From Fidelibacterota bacterium (lineage in GTDB: Bacteria > Fidelibacterota > Fidelibacteria > Fidelibacterales > Fidelibacteraceae), in contig JAFGVT010000147.1 in the NCBI GenBank assembly GCA_016937825.1, positions 1 to 6,386 of the forward strand: a DNA stretch of 6,386 nt, written 5' to 3'. Below the pieces are notes generated by a model. That model was given only the letters and a program-made list of their open reading frames with translations. It had not been told where the DNA came from and did not search any database. Below are positions 1-5,438 of this stretch, piece after piece. Each line of letters begins with the position of its first letter. Position 1 is the stretch's first letter. The position numbers were made by a program, and so were the translations under genes.

Positions 1-120
1 ATGATCTACATCATCCCCTCGCGCGATCTGCTGGTCGTACGCCTGGGTTATTCCCGGAGCGGCACCTTTGACTTCAACCTGATGCTCAGAGAGATCCTGG
101 ACGCTTTTCCCGAAAATTAG
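1..120 (+). CDS. Serine hydrolase, beta-lactamase family (C-terminal fragment)
   Basis: Reading frame 1 is open from the first base to a TAG stop at 118-120, giving 39 residues that begin MIYIIPSRDLLVVRLGYS. The pattern Y/I-I-I-P-S-R-D-L-x-V-V-R-L-G is typical of the last strands of beta-lactamase/penicillin-binding-protein-like serine hydrolases (class C-related family), which end soon after it. The catalytic SxxK and YxN motifs would lie upstream, outside the window, so activity cannot be judged. The ATG at base 1 is an internal methionine, not a credible start, because the family is several hundred residues long. The stop is 11 nt before uvrB, so the two may be co-transcribed. The family call rests on one short C-terminal motif and is moderate. 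Confidence 0.55.
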   Translation: MIYIIPSRDLLVVRLGYSRSGTFDFNLMLREILDAFPEN

Positions 121-131
121 GTCACGCTATT

Positions 132-2123
132 ATGGCAAAATTAACCGTACATTCCACGTTCCAGCCCTCGGGCGACCAGCCCGAGGCGATCCGGAATCTT
201 GTAGAAGGGATACGGAACGGCGATAAATTCCAGACCCTCCTCGGGATCACCGGCAGCGGGAAGACCTACACGATGGCAAAGGTCATCGAGGCGGTCCAGA
301 AACCGACGCTGATCATCTCGCACAACAAGACCCTTGCCGCCCAGCTTTACGGCGAGTTCAAATCCTTTTTTCCCGAGAATGCGGTCGAGTACTTCATTTC
401 CTACTATGATTACTATCAGCCGGAAGCCTACATCGCGACGACGGACACCTACATTGAAAAAGATTCCGACATCAATGACGAGATCGAAAAACTGCGCCTA
501 AAAGCGACCTCCTCCCTCCTGGGACGGCGGGATGTCATCGTGATCGCGTCCGTCTCCTGCATCTACGGCCTCGGGTCCCCGAAAGATTATGAAAATCAGA
601 TCATTGTGGTGCGCAAAGGCGACAAGGTAGCGCGGAAGGACCTCTTCGCCCGTCTGGTTTTCATTCACTACACCCGCAACGACATCAGTTTCACACGCTC
701 CGCCTTCCGGGTCCGGGGCGACAATGTCGAGATCTACCTTGCCTACGGCGACGAAGCCCTTCGCCTGGAATTCTGGGGCGATGAGGTCGAGAACATCTCG
801 CTCATCGAACCCCTGACCGGCCACGTGCTGAAAGAGCTCGACTTTGCGGTCATCTATCCCGCCCGGCATTTCATTACCGACACGGAAAAAGTGAAGGTCG
901 CGATCGGGAATATCCGGCTTGAACTGAAGGAACGCCTCAACGAACTGCGTCAGAACGGCAAGCTGCTCGAAGCCCAGCGCCTTGAACAGCGCACGCAGTA
1001 CGATATCGAAATGATCCAGGAACTGGGGTACTGCTCCGGCATCGAGAATTACAGCCGGCACCTGACCCTGAGGAAACCGGGAGAGCGTCCCTTTACCCTG
1101 ATGGATTTTTTCCCGAAAGATTTTCTGACCATCGTCGACGAATCCCATGCGACCCTTCCCCAGATCCATGCCATGTACAACGGCGACAGGTCGCGAAAGG
1201 AGGTCCTGGTCGAGTACGGCTTCCGCCTTCCCAGCGCCTTTGACAACCGTCCGCTGAAATTCCCCGAATTCGAAGCGATGCTTGACCAGACCATTTTTGT
1301 CTCCGCGACCCCTTCGGACTACGAGATCGACAGTTCGAACGGCGTGGTCGTCGAACAGATCATCCGGCCCACCGGACTGCTGGACCCGCGGATCCTGGTC
1401 CGGAAGACCGAGGGTCAGATCGACGATCTGATCCAGGAGATCCGGACCCGCGTCGACAGGAAAGAACGCGTCCTGGTCACGACCCTGACCAAGCGCGAAT
1501 CCGAAGATCTCGCCAACTATCTGAAAAATATCAATATCCGCGTCCGCTATCTTCACTCCGAGATCGACGCCCTGGAACGCGTGGTCATTCTGCGCGAACT
1601 CCGCATAGGGACCTTCGACGTGCTCGTGGGCGTCAATCTGCTCAGAGAGGGGCTGGACCTGCCCGAGGTCTCGCTCGTTGCCATTCTCGGCGCCGACAAG
1701 CAGGGCTTCCTGCGTTCCGGGCGTTCGCTGTTCCAGATCGCCGGCCGCGCTTCGCGTAACGTGGACGGCACCGTGATCTTTTACGCCGACAAGATCAGCG
1801 ACGCCATGAAACAGGTCATCGACGAGACGAACCGGCGCCGCGAAGTGCAGACGGCCCATAACCTGGCAAAGGGCATTCAACCGAAGACCATCTATAAAAG
1901 CGAATCCGAGATACGGAGCATCACGTCCATCGCCGATATGAAGACGGACTACAAACCCGCCCAGAAGGCAGGAGAAAAATTCCGTCACCTCTCAAAATTC
2001 GAGGCCATGGACATGATCGACCGGCTGACGATCCAGATGGAAGAGGCCGCGCAGGCCCTTGAATTCGAAAAAGCGGCAATGATCCGGGACGAGATCCTTG
2101 CGATCAAAAAAAATAAATCATGA
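132..2123 (+). CDS. uvrB: Excinuclease ABC subunit B, UvrB
   Basis: UvrB is the damage-verifying, ATP-dependent helicase-like subunit of cytoplasmic nucleotide excision repair. It is loaded by UvrA and then recruits the nuclease UvrC. The 663 residues match the usual family length of about 660-680. Visible in order: Walker A GITGSGKT (38-45); the damage-probing beta-hairpin YYDYYQPEAY (91-100); TYIEKDSDINDEIEKLR (106-122); SCIYGLGSP (142-150); YCSGIENYSRH (300-310); Walker B/DEAD-like IVDESHATLPQ (334-344); FVSATPSDYE (389-398); motif V NLLREGLDLPEV (502-513); motif VI GRASRN (538-543); and a C-terminal UVR domain (about 623-660) that contacts UvrC. Motif V-VI carries odd changes, described in the findings. 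The ATG at 132 gives the canonical N-terminus (QPSGDQPEAI at 11-20). Only a weak AGG (119-121) precedes it, so coupling to the upstream gene is likely. No LexA-type box is seen within the bases available upstream. Confidence 0.98.
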   Translation: MAKLTVHSTFQPSGDQPEAIRNLVEGIRNGDKFQTLLGITGSGKTYTMAKVIEAVQKPTLIISHNKTLAAQLYGEFKSFFPENAVEYFISYYDYYQPEAYIATTDTYIEKDSDINDEIEKLRLKATSSLLGRRDVIVIASVSCIYGLGSPKDYENQIIVVRKGDKVARKDLFARLVFIHYTRNDISFTRSAFRVRGDNVEIYLAYGDEALRLEFWGDEVENISLIEPLTGHVLKELDFAVIYPARHFITDTEKVKVAIGNIRLELKERLNELRQNGKLLEAQRLEQRTQYDIEMIQELGYCSGIENYSRHLTLRKPGERPFTLMDFFPKDFLTIVDESHATLPQIHAMYNGDRSRKEVLVEYGFRLPSAFDNRPLKFPEFEAMLDQTIFVSATPSDYEIDSSNGVVVEQIIRPTGLLDPRILVRKTEGQIDDLIQEIRTRVDRKERVLVTTLTKRESEDLANYLKNINIRVRYLHSEIDALERVVILRELRIGTFDVLVGVNLLREGLDLPEVSLVAILGADKQGFLRSGRSLFQIAGRASRNVDGTVIFYADKISDAMKQVIDETNRRREVQTAHNLAKGIQPKTIYKSESEIRSITSIADMKTDYKPAQKAGEKFRHLSKFEAMDMIDRLTIQMEEAAQALEFEKAAMIRDEILAIKKNKS

Positions 2124-2133
2124 TTTTTAAACC

Positions 2134-2163
2134 ATTTTATTGCATTTCAATAAAGTTTTTTTT
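2134..2163 (+). terminator. Weak AT-rich hairpin with T-tract after uvrB
   Basis: Eleven bases after the uvrB stop, TTTATTG (2136-2142) and CAATAAA (2148-2154) form a perfect 7-bp stem around the 5-nt loop CATTT. The stem extends by a T-G and an A-T pair to 2134/2156, and eight T residues follow directly (2156-2163). The geometry is that of an intrinsic terminator, but the stem has a single G-C pair, so it would be weak. It could end or attenuate uvrB transcription before the separate small gene at 2216. Confidence 0.4.
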
Positions 2164-2215
2164 AGTTTTCAACCTGTTATTGAGATTAAAAATATTTGAA
2201 ATTTAGGAGTAAATA
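2164..2215 (+). promoter_or_regulatory. AT-rich leader with ribosome binding site for the coiled-coil gene
   Basis: This short AT-rich stretch separates the T-tract after uvrB from the next start codon. It holds a strong Shine-Dalgarno AGGAG at 2205-2209, 6 nt before the ATG at 2216, which fixes that start. A promoter is probable given the composition and the preceding hairpin. I could not identify one convincing -35/-10 pair: TAAAAA (2187-2192) is the best -10-like hexamer and has no good -35 partner. No LexA box is present. Confidence 0.4.
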
Positions 2216-2722
2216 ATGAAAAAGTTTTTTATGTCGCTTCTTTGGGTACTGTTATTTGCCGGTTTGGGCGCGATGTATTATTATCAGACGACCTTTGATG
2301 ACCGCCTTGAAAAGGCCGTCGTACGGTCAAAATCCATTGAAGACAAATACCAGGATTACACCGACGATCTTCATGATCTTGACGTCCGCCTCATCGGCCA
2401 GCGGAAGCACATCAATCTGAACAGCCAGCGTTTTATCGACCTGAAGACCGATCTGAACGAATTCAAAGACCAGCACTCAAGCGACATGTTCTATGTCAAC
2501 ACGCGCATTGATTCCCTGGCAAGCATTGTTGAGGCGAACCAGACAGCTCTGCGCGGCCGCATAGACGACGTCGACAAAAAGGTCAGCAACCTCCGCCTGA
2601 CGGTCACACAGAACAACATCCGCAGCACCCAGCAGCTCCAGAACCTGACGCGCGATATCGAAAAACTGCAGCTGCAGTTCACGGAACTCGATACGACGGT
2701 CGTAAAAAAGAAAAAACGATAG
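2216..2722 (+). CDS. Membrane-anchored coiled-coil protein, function unknown
   Basis: I do not recognise this 168-residue protein as a named family. Residues 1-4 are basic (MKKF), followed by a hydrophobic segment at about 5-22 (MSLLWVLLFAGLGAMYYY). There is no lipobox cysteine and no clear signal-peptidase site, so it reads as an uncleaved N-terminal signal anchor. By the positive-inside rule the rest would lie in the periplasm or outside the membrane. From about residue 30 to 160 it is strongly charged and helical, with heptad-like spacing of L/I/V (for example RIDSLASIVEANQTALRGRI at 97-116 and LTRDIEKLQLQFTELDTTV at 144-162), consistent with a long coiled coil. It ends in a basic KKKKR tail (164-168). 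The gene has an excellent AGGAG site and a strong downstream terminator, so it looks monocistronic. A scaffold, spacer or envelope-associated role is inference only. Confidence 0.8.
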   Translation: MKKFFMSLLWVLLFAGLGAMYYYQTTFDDRLEKAVVRSKSIEDKYQDYTDDLHDLDVRLIGQRKHINLNSQRFIDLKTDLNEFKDQHSSDMFYVNTRIDSLASIVEANQTALRGRIDDVDKKVSNLRLTVTQNNIRSTQQLQNLTRDIEKLQLQFTELDTTVVKKKKR

Positions 2723-2741
2723 GTCATACCCTGACATCATG

Positions 2742-2770
2742 AAACCGTCCCTTACCCGGACGGTTTTTTT
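2742..2770 (+). terminator. Rho-independent terminator
   Basis: AAACCGTCC (2742-2750) and GGACGGTTT (2758-2766) form a perfect 9-bp stem with a 7-nt loop, CTTACCC. It runs into seven T residues (2764-2770). It begins 20 nt after the stop codon of the coiled-coil gene and separates that gene from the yebC operon. Because the left arm is preceded only by GA, with no A-tract, it probably acts only in the + direction. Confidence 0.92.
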
Positions 2771-2779
2771 ATGCTCTTT

Positions 2780-2796
2780 AATTTGTCGTTCAAATT
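2780..2796. repeat. Short perfect dyad AATTTG-N5-CAAATT
   Basis: AATTTG (2780-2785) and CAAATT (2791-2796) are exact inverted repeats separated by TCGTT. The symmetry is operator-like. It lies between the terminator at 2742-2770 and the candidate yebC promoter at 2832-2860, about 36 bp upstream of the -35 box. A 6-bp dyad in AT-rich DNA can arise by chance, so no function is claimed. Confidence 0.35.
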
Positions 2797-2831
2797 CCCC
2801 GCCAAATCGCAAGCTGCCCGATAAGTTCTGA

Positions 2832-2860
2832 TTGCTTTTCGCACGGCGAATCCGTATTTT
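2832..2860 (+). promoter_or_regulatory. Candidate sigma70-type promoter for the yebC-ruvCA operon
   Basis: TTGCTT (2832-2837) and TATTTT (2855-2860) are separated by exactly 17 bp. They match the -35 consensus at 3 of 6 and the -10 consensus at 4 of 6 positions. Transcription would start near 2867, leaving a leader of about 30 nt that carries the AAGGA ribosome binding site (2887-2891), 6 nt before the ATG at 2898. The position just downstream of a strong terminator supports a promoter somewhere in this gap; the exact hexamers are moderate evidence. Confidence 0.45.
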
Positions 2861-2897
2861 AGGCAGCATCAAAATCAGCAAATAAAAAGGAAAATGT

Positions 2898-3647
2898 ATG
2901 TCCGGACACAGCAAATGGGCAAATATTAAGCACCGCAAGGCAGCACAGGACTCTAAACGCGCAAAAGTATGGACCAAGATCCTGAAAGAGATCACGGTCG
3001 CGGCAAGGCACGGGGGCGGCGACATTGACGCCAACCCGCGTCTGAGGACTGCGGTGATCGCCGCCAAAACCTCCAATATCCCGGGTGACACGGTATCGCG
3101 TGCGATCAAAAAAGGCACCGGCGAACTGGAAGGCGTCAACTATGAAGAGATCGTGTATGAAGGCTACGGGCCGTTCGGCATTGCGATCATGCTGGAAGTC
3201 CTGACGGACAACAAACAGCGGACGGTCGCGGAGGTTCGGCATTTCCTTTCAAAGCACGGCGGCAATCTCGGCGAGAACGGTTCCGTTTCCTGGAATTTTA
3301 CGCGGAAAGGCAATATCGTGATCTCCGCCGAAGGCACGGATGAAGACGAGCTCATGATGGCCGCCCTGGATGCGGGCGCGGAAGACGTCAAGCGCGACGG
3401 AAACAGCTTCAACGTCCTGACCGATCCGGCCGGCTTCAATGACGTGCATGAAGTCCTCAAGGAGCGCTTTACGATCGAAAATGCCGAGATCGAGATGATC
3501 CCGGGAACGACCGTCAAGATCGACAATGTCAACGACGCCATGAAATACATGAAATTATACGACATCCTGGACGATCATGAAGATATCCAGAAGGTCTGGG
3601 ACAATTCAGAGATCTCCGAGGAGATCATGGAACAAATGAACGAATGA
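2898..3647 (+). CDS. yebC: YebC/PmpR/TACO1-family protein
   Basis: The 249 residues match the usual family length (about 240-250) and show its signature N-terminus, SGHSKWANIKHRKAAQDSKR (2-21). Further family blocks are NPRLRTAVIAAKTSNIP (46-62), YEGYGPFGIAI (90-100), NKQRTVAEVRHFLSKHGGNLG (109-129) and GSVSWNF (132-138). Members have been described as transcriptional regulators and, more recently, as ribosome-associated translation factors that relieve stalling at difficult motifs such as proline runs; the mitochondrial relative is TACO1. The protein is cytoplasmic. The start is fixed by AAGGA at 2887-2891 and by the conserved MSGHSKW. Its stop overlaps the ruvC start (ATGA, 3644-3647), indicating translational coupling. 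The yebC-ruvC-ruvA order is common in bacteria. Which of its described roles applies here cannot be read from the sequence. Confidence 0.97.
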   Translation: MSGHSKWANIKHRKAAQDSKRAKVWTKILKEITVAARHGGGDIDANPRLRTAVIAAKTSNIPGDTVSRAIKKGTGELEGVNYEEIVYEGYGPFGIAIMLEVLTDNKQRTVAEVRHFLSKHGGNLGENGSVSWNFTRKGNIVISAEGTDEDELMMAALDAGAEDVKRDGNSFNVLTDPAGFNDVHEVLKERFTIENAEIEMIPGTTVKIDNVNDAMKYMKLYDILDDHEDIQKVWDNSEISEEIMEQMNE

Positions 3648-4132
3648 TCATTCTCGGCATAGACCCCGGTTTAAATACCAGCGGTTACGGACTGATCAGG
3701 ATCGACCGCTCCCGTATTCACTTCATCGCCGCGGGAACGATCTCAACCGCCAAGGCGCTTGATTTTTCGGAGAAACTGGTCATCCTGTTCAAAACCTGCG
3801 GTGAGATCATCGATGATCATAAACCGGACGTCTGCGCGATCGAGGAAACCTTTTCGAACGTCAACCCCAGGACCTCGCTGAAACTGGGGCATGCGCGCGG
3901 AGCGCTGATCCTGGCGGCAAAGATGAAAGGGTGTCCCATCCATGAATACCCCGCCACCCTTGTGAAGAAATCACTGACGGGAACGGGGAGCGCGTCAAAG
4001 GAACAGGTGAAGTATATGGTCCAAAAACTGCTGAACCTGCAGGAGCTGACCGGAAAAATGGATATCAGCGATGCGCTTGCGGTTGCGATTACGCATTATA
4101 ACCACCTGCGTTTCAATATGATTAAACCATAA
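3644..4132 (+). CDS. ruvC: Crossover junction endodeoxyribonuclease RuvC
   Basis: RuvC is the Holliday junction resolvase. As a dimer it makes paired, metal-dependent nicks at junctions processed by RuvAB, completing recombinational repair in the cytoplasm. The 162 residues are close to the family length (about 160-175). The four acidic catalytic positions of the RNase H-like fold are all present: D7 in GIDPGLNTSGYG (5-16), E67 in AIEETF (65-70), and D140 and D143 in DISDALAVAITH (140-151). NPRTSLKLGHARG (74-86) and YPATLVKKSLTGTGSASKEQV (102-122) are also characteristic. The ATG at 3644 overlaps the yebC stop by 4 nt with no strong ribosome binding site immediately upstream, so translation is probably by coupling. 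The gene looks intact and functional. Confidence 0.97.
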   Translation: MIILGIDPGLNTSGYGLIRIDRSRIHFIAAGTISTAKALDFSEKLVILFKTCGEIIDDHKPDVCAIEETFSNVNPRTSLKLGHARGALILAAKMKGCPIHEYPATLVKKSLTGTGSASKEQVKYMVQKLLNLQELTGKMDISDALAVAITHYNHLRFNMIKP

Positions 4133-4142
4133 GGAACTCACC

Positions 4143-4754
4143 ATGATCCATTTTCTGCACGGCCGGATCGAGATCAAAGAGCCAAACCGTGTGATACTGA
4201 ACATCTCCAACGTCGGAATGGAATGCGCCATTTCGCTGCATACCTACGATAAACTGCCTTCCGAAGGTTCGGTCTGCCATCTGCTCACCTACCTGCATGT
4301 GCGCGAAGACGTCCTGCAATTGTACGGCTTTTCGGAAGAAAAGGAACGGAGCATGTTCCATAAACTGATCTCCCTGTCGGGCATCGGACCCAAACAGGCG
4401 ATCAACATCCTTTCCGGCATCCGTTACGACCGCCTGATGGAGTACATCCTCAAAGGCGACGTTGCATCGGTCAAGCAGGCTCCCGGGGTCGGGGAAAAAA
4501 CCGCGCGGCGGATCATCCTCGAGCTGAAGGAAAAGATCTCCGATGACGAAGTGTCCGAGATCAGCGGCATCCCTGCGGATTCTCCCCTGTCCTCCAACAT
4601 CAACGACGCGATCCTCGCGCTGGAATCCCTCGGATACAAGAAATCCCAGGTTCAGGCATTGTTATCCAAGCATATCAAGCCCGGCGAGACGCTGGGGACC
4701 GAGGAGATCATCCGGCGTTTTTTAAGTTTTCAGAACAAATCACAGGCAACGTAA
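4143..4754 (+). CDS. ruvA: Holliday junction branch migration protein RuvA
   Basis: RuvA binds Holliday junctions as a tetramer and loads the RuvB motor for branch migration. The 203 residues fit the family length and all three domains are visible. The N-terminal OB-fold domain (1 to about 63) ends in VREDVLQLYGF (53-63), including the acidic-pin residues E55 and D56 that keep the junction centre open. Domain II has two helix-hairpin-helix motifs, SLSGIGPKQAINIL (77-90) and QAPGVGEKTARRIILELKEK (112-131). A Ser/Pro-rich linker (about 140-152) leads to the C-terminal RuvB-binding domain (about 153-196, with DAILALESLGY). An AAGGA site at 4131-4135 overlaps the ruvC stop and lies 7 nt before the ATG. 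ruvB is not the next gene, so the partner motor must be encoded elsewhere. Confidence 0.97.
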   Translation: MIHFLHGRIEIKEPNRVILNISNVGMECAISLHTYDKLPSEGSVCHLLTYLHVREDVLQLYGFSEEKERSMFHKLISLSGIGPKQAINILSGIRYDRLMEYILKGDVASVKQAPGVGEKTARRIILELKEKISDDEVSEISGIPADSPLSSNINDAILALESLGYKKSQVQALLSKHIKPGETLGTEEIIRRFLSFQNKSQAT

Positions 4755-5326
4755 TGCTGAAAGACCTGTTAAAAGCGAACCGCAGCTTTAGGCGCTTCAA
4801 ACCCGGTCCGGCGCTCAGCCGCGAAGACCTGACCGACCTGGTCGACGCCGCGCGCCTGTCGCCTTCCGCCCGGAACGCGCAGCCCCTGAAATTCATCCTG
4901 ATCGATACCCCGGAAACCTGCGCCAGGATCTTCCCCTTCTGCGCCTGGGCGGGCTACCTGAAGGAATGGAAAGGTCCCGCGGAAGCCGAACGTCCCACAT
5001 CCTATATCATCCTTCTGGGCGATGATGCCGTCTCCCGGGATATCGACACCGATGCCGGGATCGCCTGCCAGAGCATCCTGCTTTCCGCCGTTGAAAAAGG
5101 TTTCGGCGGATGCATCCTGGGCTCCATTGACCGCCCGGCGATCCGTGATGCCTTTTCCATCGACGAGCGCTACACGATACGCTATGTGATCGCACTGGGA
5201 AAACCCTCGGAAACCGTGGTCCTCGACGATATCTCCCACAACGACATCCGTTACTACCGGGATGAACATGACGTACATCACGTCCCGAAACGCACGCTTG
5301 ACGAATTGATCATTGAAATACTGTGA
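4754..5326 (+). CDS. Nitroreductase-family flavoprotein
   Basis: This 190-residue protein fits the FMN-dependent nitroreductase superfamily, small cytoplasmic dimers that use NAD(P)H to reduce nitroaromatics, quinones or other electron acceptors. Supporting motifs are NRSFRRF (9-15), whose arginines contact the FMN phosphate in relatives; ARLSPSARNAQPLKFI (33-48), the S-x-x-N-x-Q-P flavin-binding block; TDAGIACQSILLSAVEKGFGG (99-119), the dimer/flavin helix; and ILGSIDR (121-127), with IALGKP (146-151) before the C-terminus. The tail, YYRDEHDVHHVPKRTLDELI (167-186), is characteristic of one subgroup of uncharacterised members. The true substrate cannot be read from the sequence. The ATG shares one base with the ruvA stop (TAATG, 4752-4756) and has no strong ribosome binding site, implying translational coupling. 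It sits where ruvB is often found but is unrelated to it. Confidence 0.9.
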   Translation: MLKDLLKANRSFRRFKPGPALSREDLTDLVDAARLSPSARNAQPLKFILIDTPETCARIFPFCAWAGYLKEWKGPAEAERPTSYIILLGDDAVSRDIDTDAGIACQSILLSAVEKGFGGCILGSIDRPAIRDAFSIDERYTIRYVIALGKPSETVVLDDISHNDIRYYRDEHDVHHVPKRTLDELIIEIL

Positions 5327-5349
5327 TATTTGATTATTATCATTAATAT
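5326..5349. repeat. Imperfect hairpin just after the nitroreductase stop
   Basis: ATATTTGAT (5326-5334) can pair with ATCATTAATAT (5339-5349) as a 4-bp plus 5-bp stem with a 2-nt bulge (5343-5344) around the loop TATT. The stem is almost all A-T and no T-tract follows, so it is not a convincing terminator. It may mark the 3' end of the ruvCA transcript or simply reflect AT-rich composition. Confidence 0.25.
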
Positions 5350-5380
5350 GCCTCGTTTATAGAATTATTATTGGCATATT
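5345..5380. repeat. 8-bp inverted repeat overlapping the aminotransferase promoter
   Basis: AATATGCC (5345-5352) and GGCATATT (5373-5380) are exact reverse complements separated by 20 nt, with centres 28 bp apart. The right arm overlaps the last four bases of the -35 box (5371-5376). No T-tract follows, so a terminator is unlikely. The layout is compatible with a regulator binding two half-sites, or with a hairpin in read-through RNA. This is inference, but an exact 8-bp match placed on a promoter is notable. Confidence 0.5.
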
Positions 5381-5399
5381 CGTTATTTATTTATATAAT
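5371..5399 (+). promoter_or_regulatory. Strong sigma70-type promoter for the aminotransferase gene
   Basis: TTGGCA (5371-5376, 5 of 6 to the -35 consensus) and TATAAT (5394-5399, perfect -10) are separated by the optimal 17 bp in very AT-rich DNA. Transcription would begin near 5406-5408. The leader would be about 31-33 nt and carry the ribosome binding site AAAGGG (5426-5431), 7 nt before the ATG at 5439. This is the best promoter match in the window and shows that the aminotransferase starts its own transcription unit. Confidence 0.85.
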
Positions 5400-5438
5400 C
5401 GTTCGCGATATAAACAAACCATAATAAAGGGTAACGCC

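Noticed and set aside
1..120. A complete small gene starting with the ATG at base 1.
   Set aside because: The peptide matches the C-terminal end of a much larger serine hydrolase family, so the ATG is internal and the gene continues upstream of the window.
498..1988. A 496-codon open frame on the - strand lying wholly inside uvrB.
   Set aside because: It is antisense to a highly conserved uvrB, has no ribosome binding site or recognisable protein motif, and its openness is explained by the codon bias of the + strand gene. The same applies to the other reverse-strand open frames in ruvA, yebC, the nitroreductase and the aminotransferase.
2174..2189. CTGT half-site upstream of the coiled-coil gene, considered as a LexA/SOS box.
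   Set aside because: The second half (ACAG at 8-nt spacing) is TTAA here, so the palindrome is missing.
2477..3139. A 220-codon - strand frame spanning the coiled-coil gene, the terminator and the start of yebC.
   Set aside because: It runs through a strong terminator structure and two well-supported + strand genes, and its translation shows no family features. It is a composition artefact.
4543..4725. A 60-codon + strand frame inside ruvA.
   Set aside because: It is a shifted frame of a conserved gene, rich in Arg, Ser and Pro, with no start signals.
5325..5343. A Fur-box-like AT-rich string (TGATTATTATCATTA region).
   Set aside because: Alignment to the 19-bp Fur consensus gives at best about 11 of 19 matches, which is background level in DNA this AT-rich.
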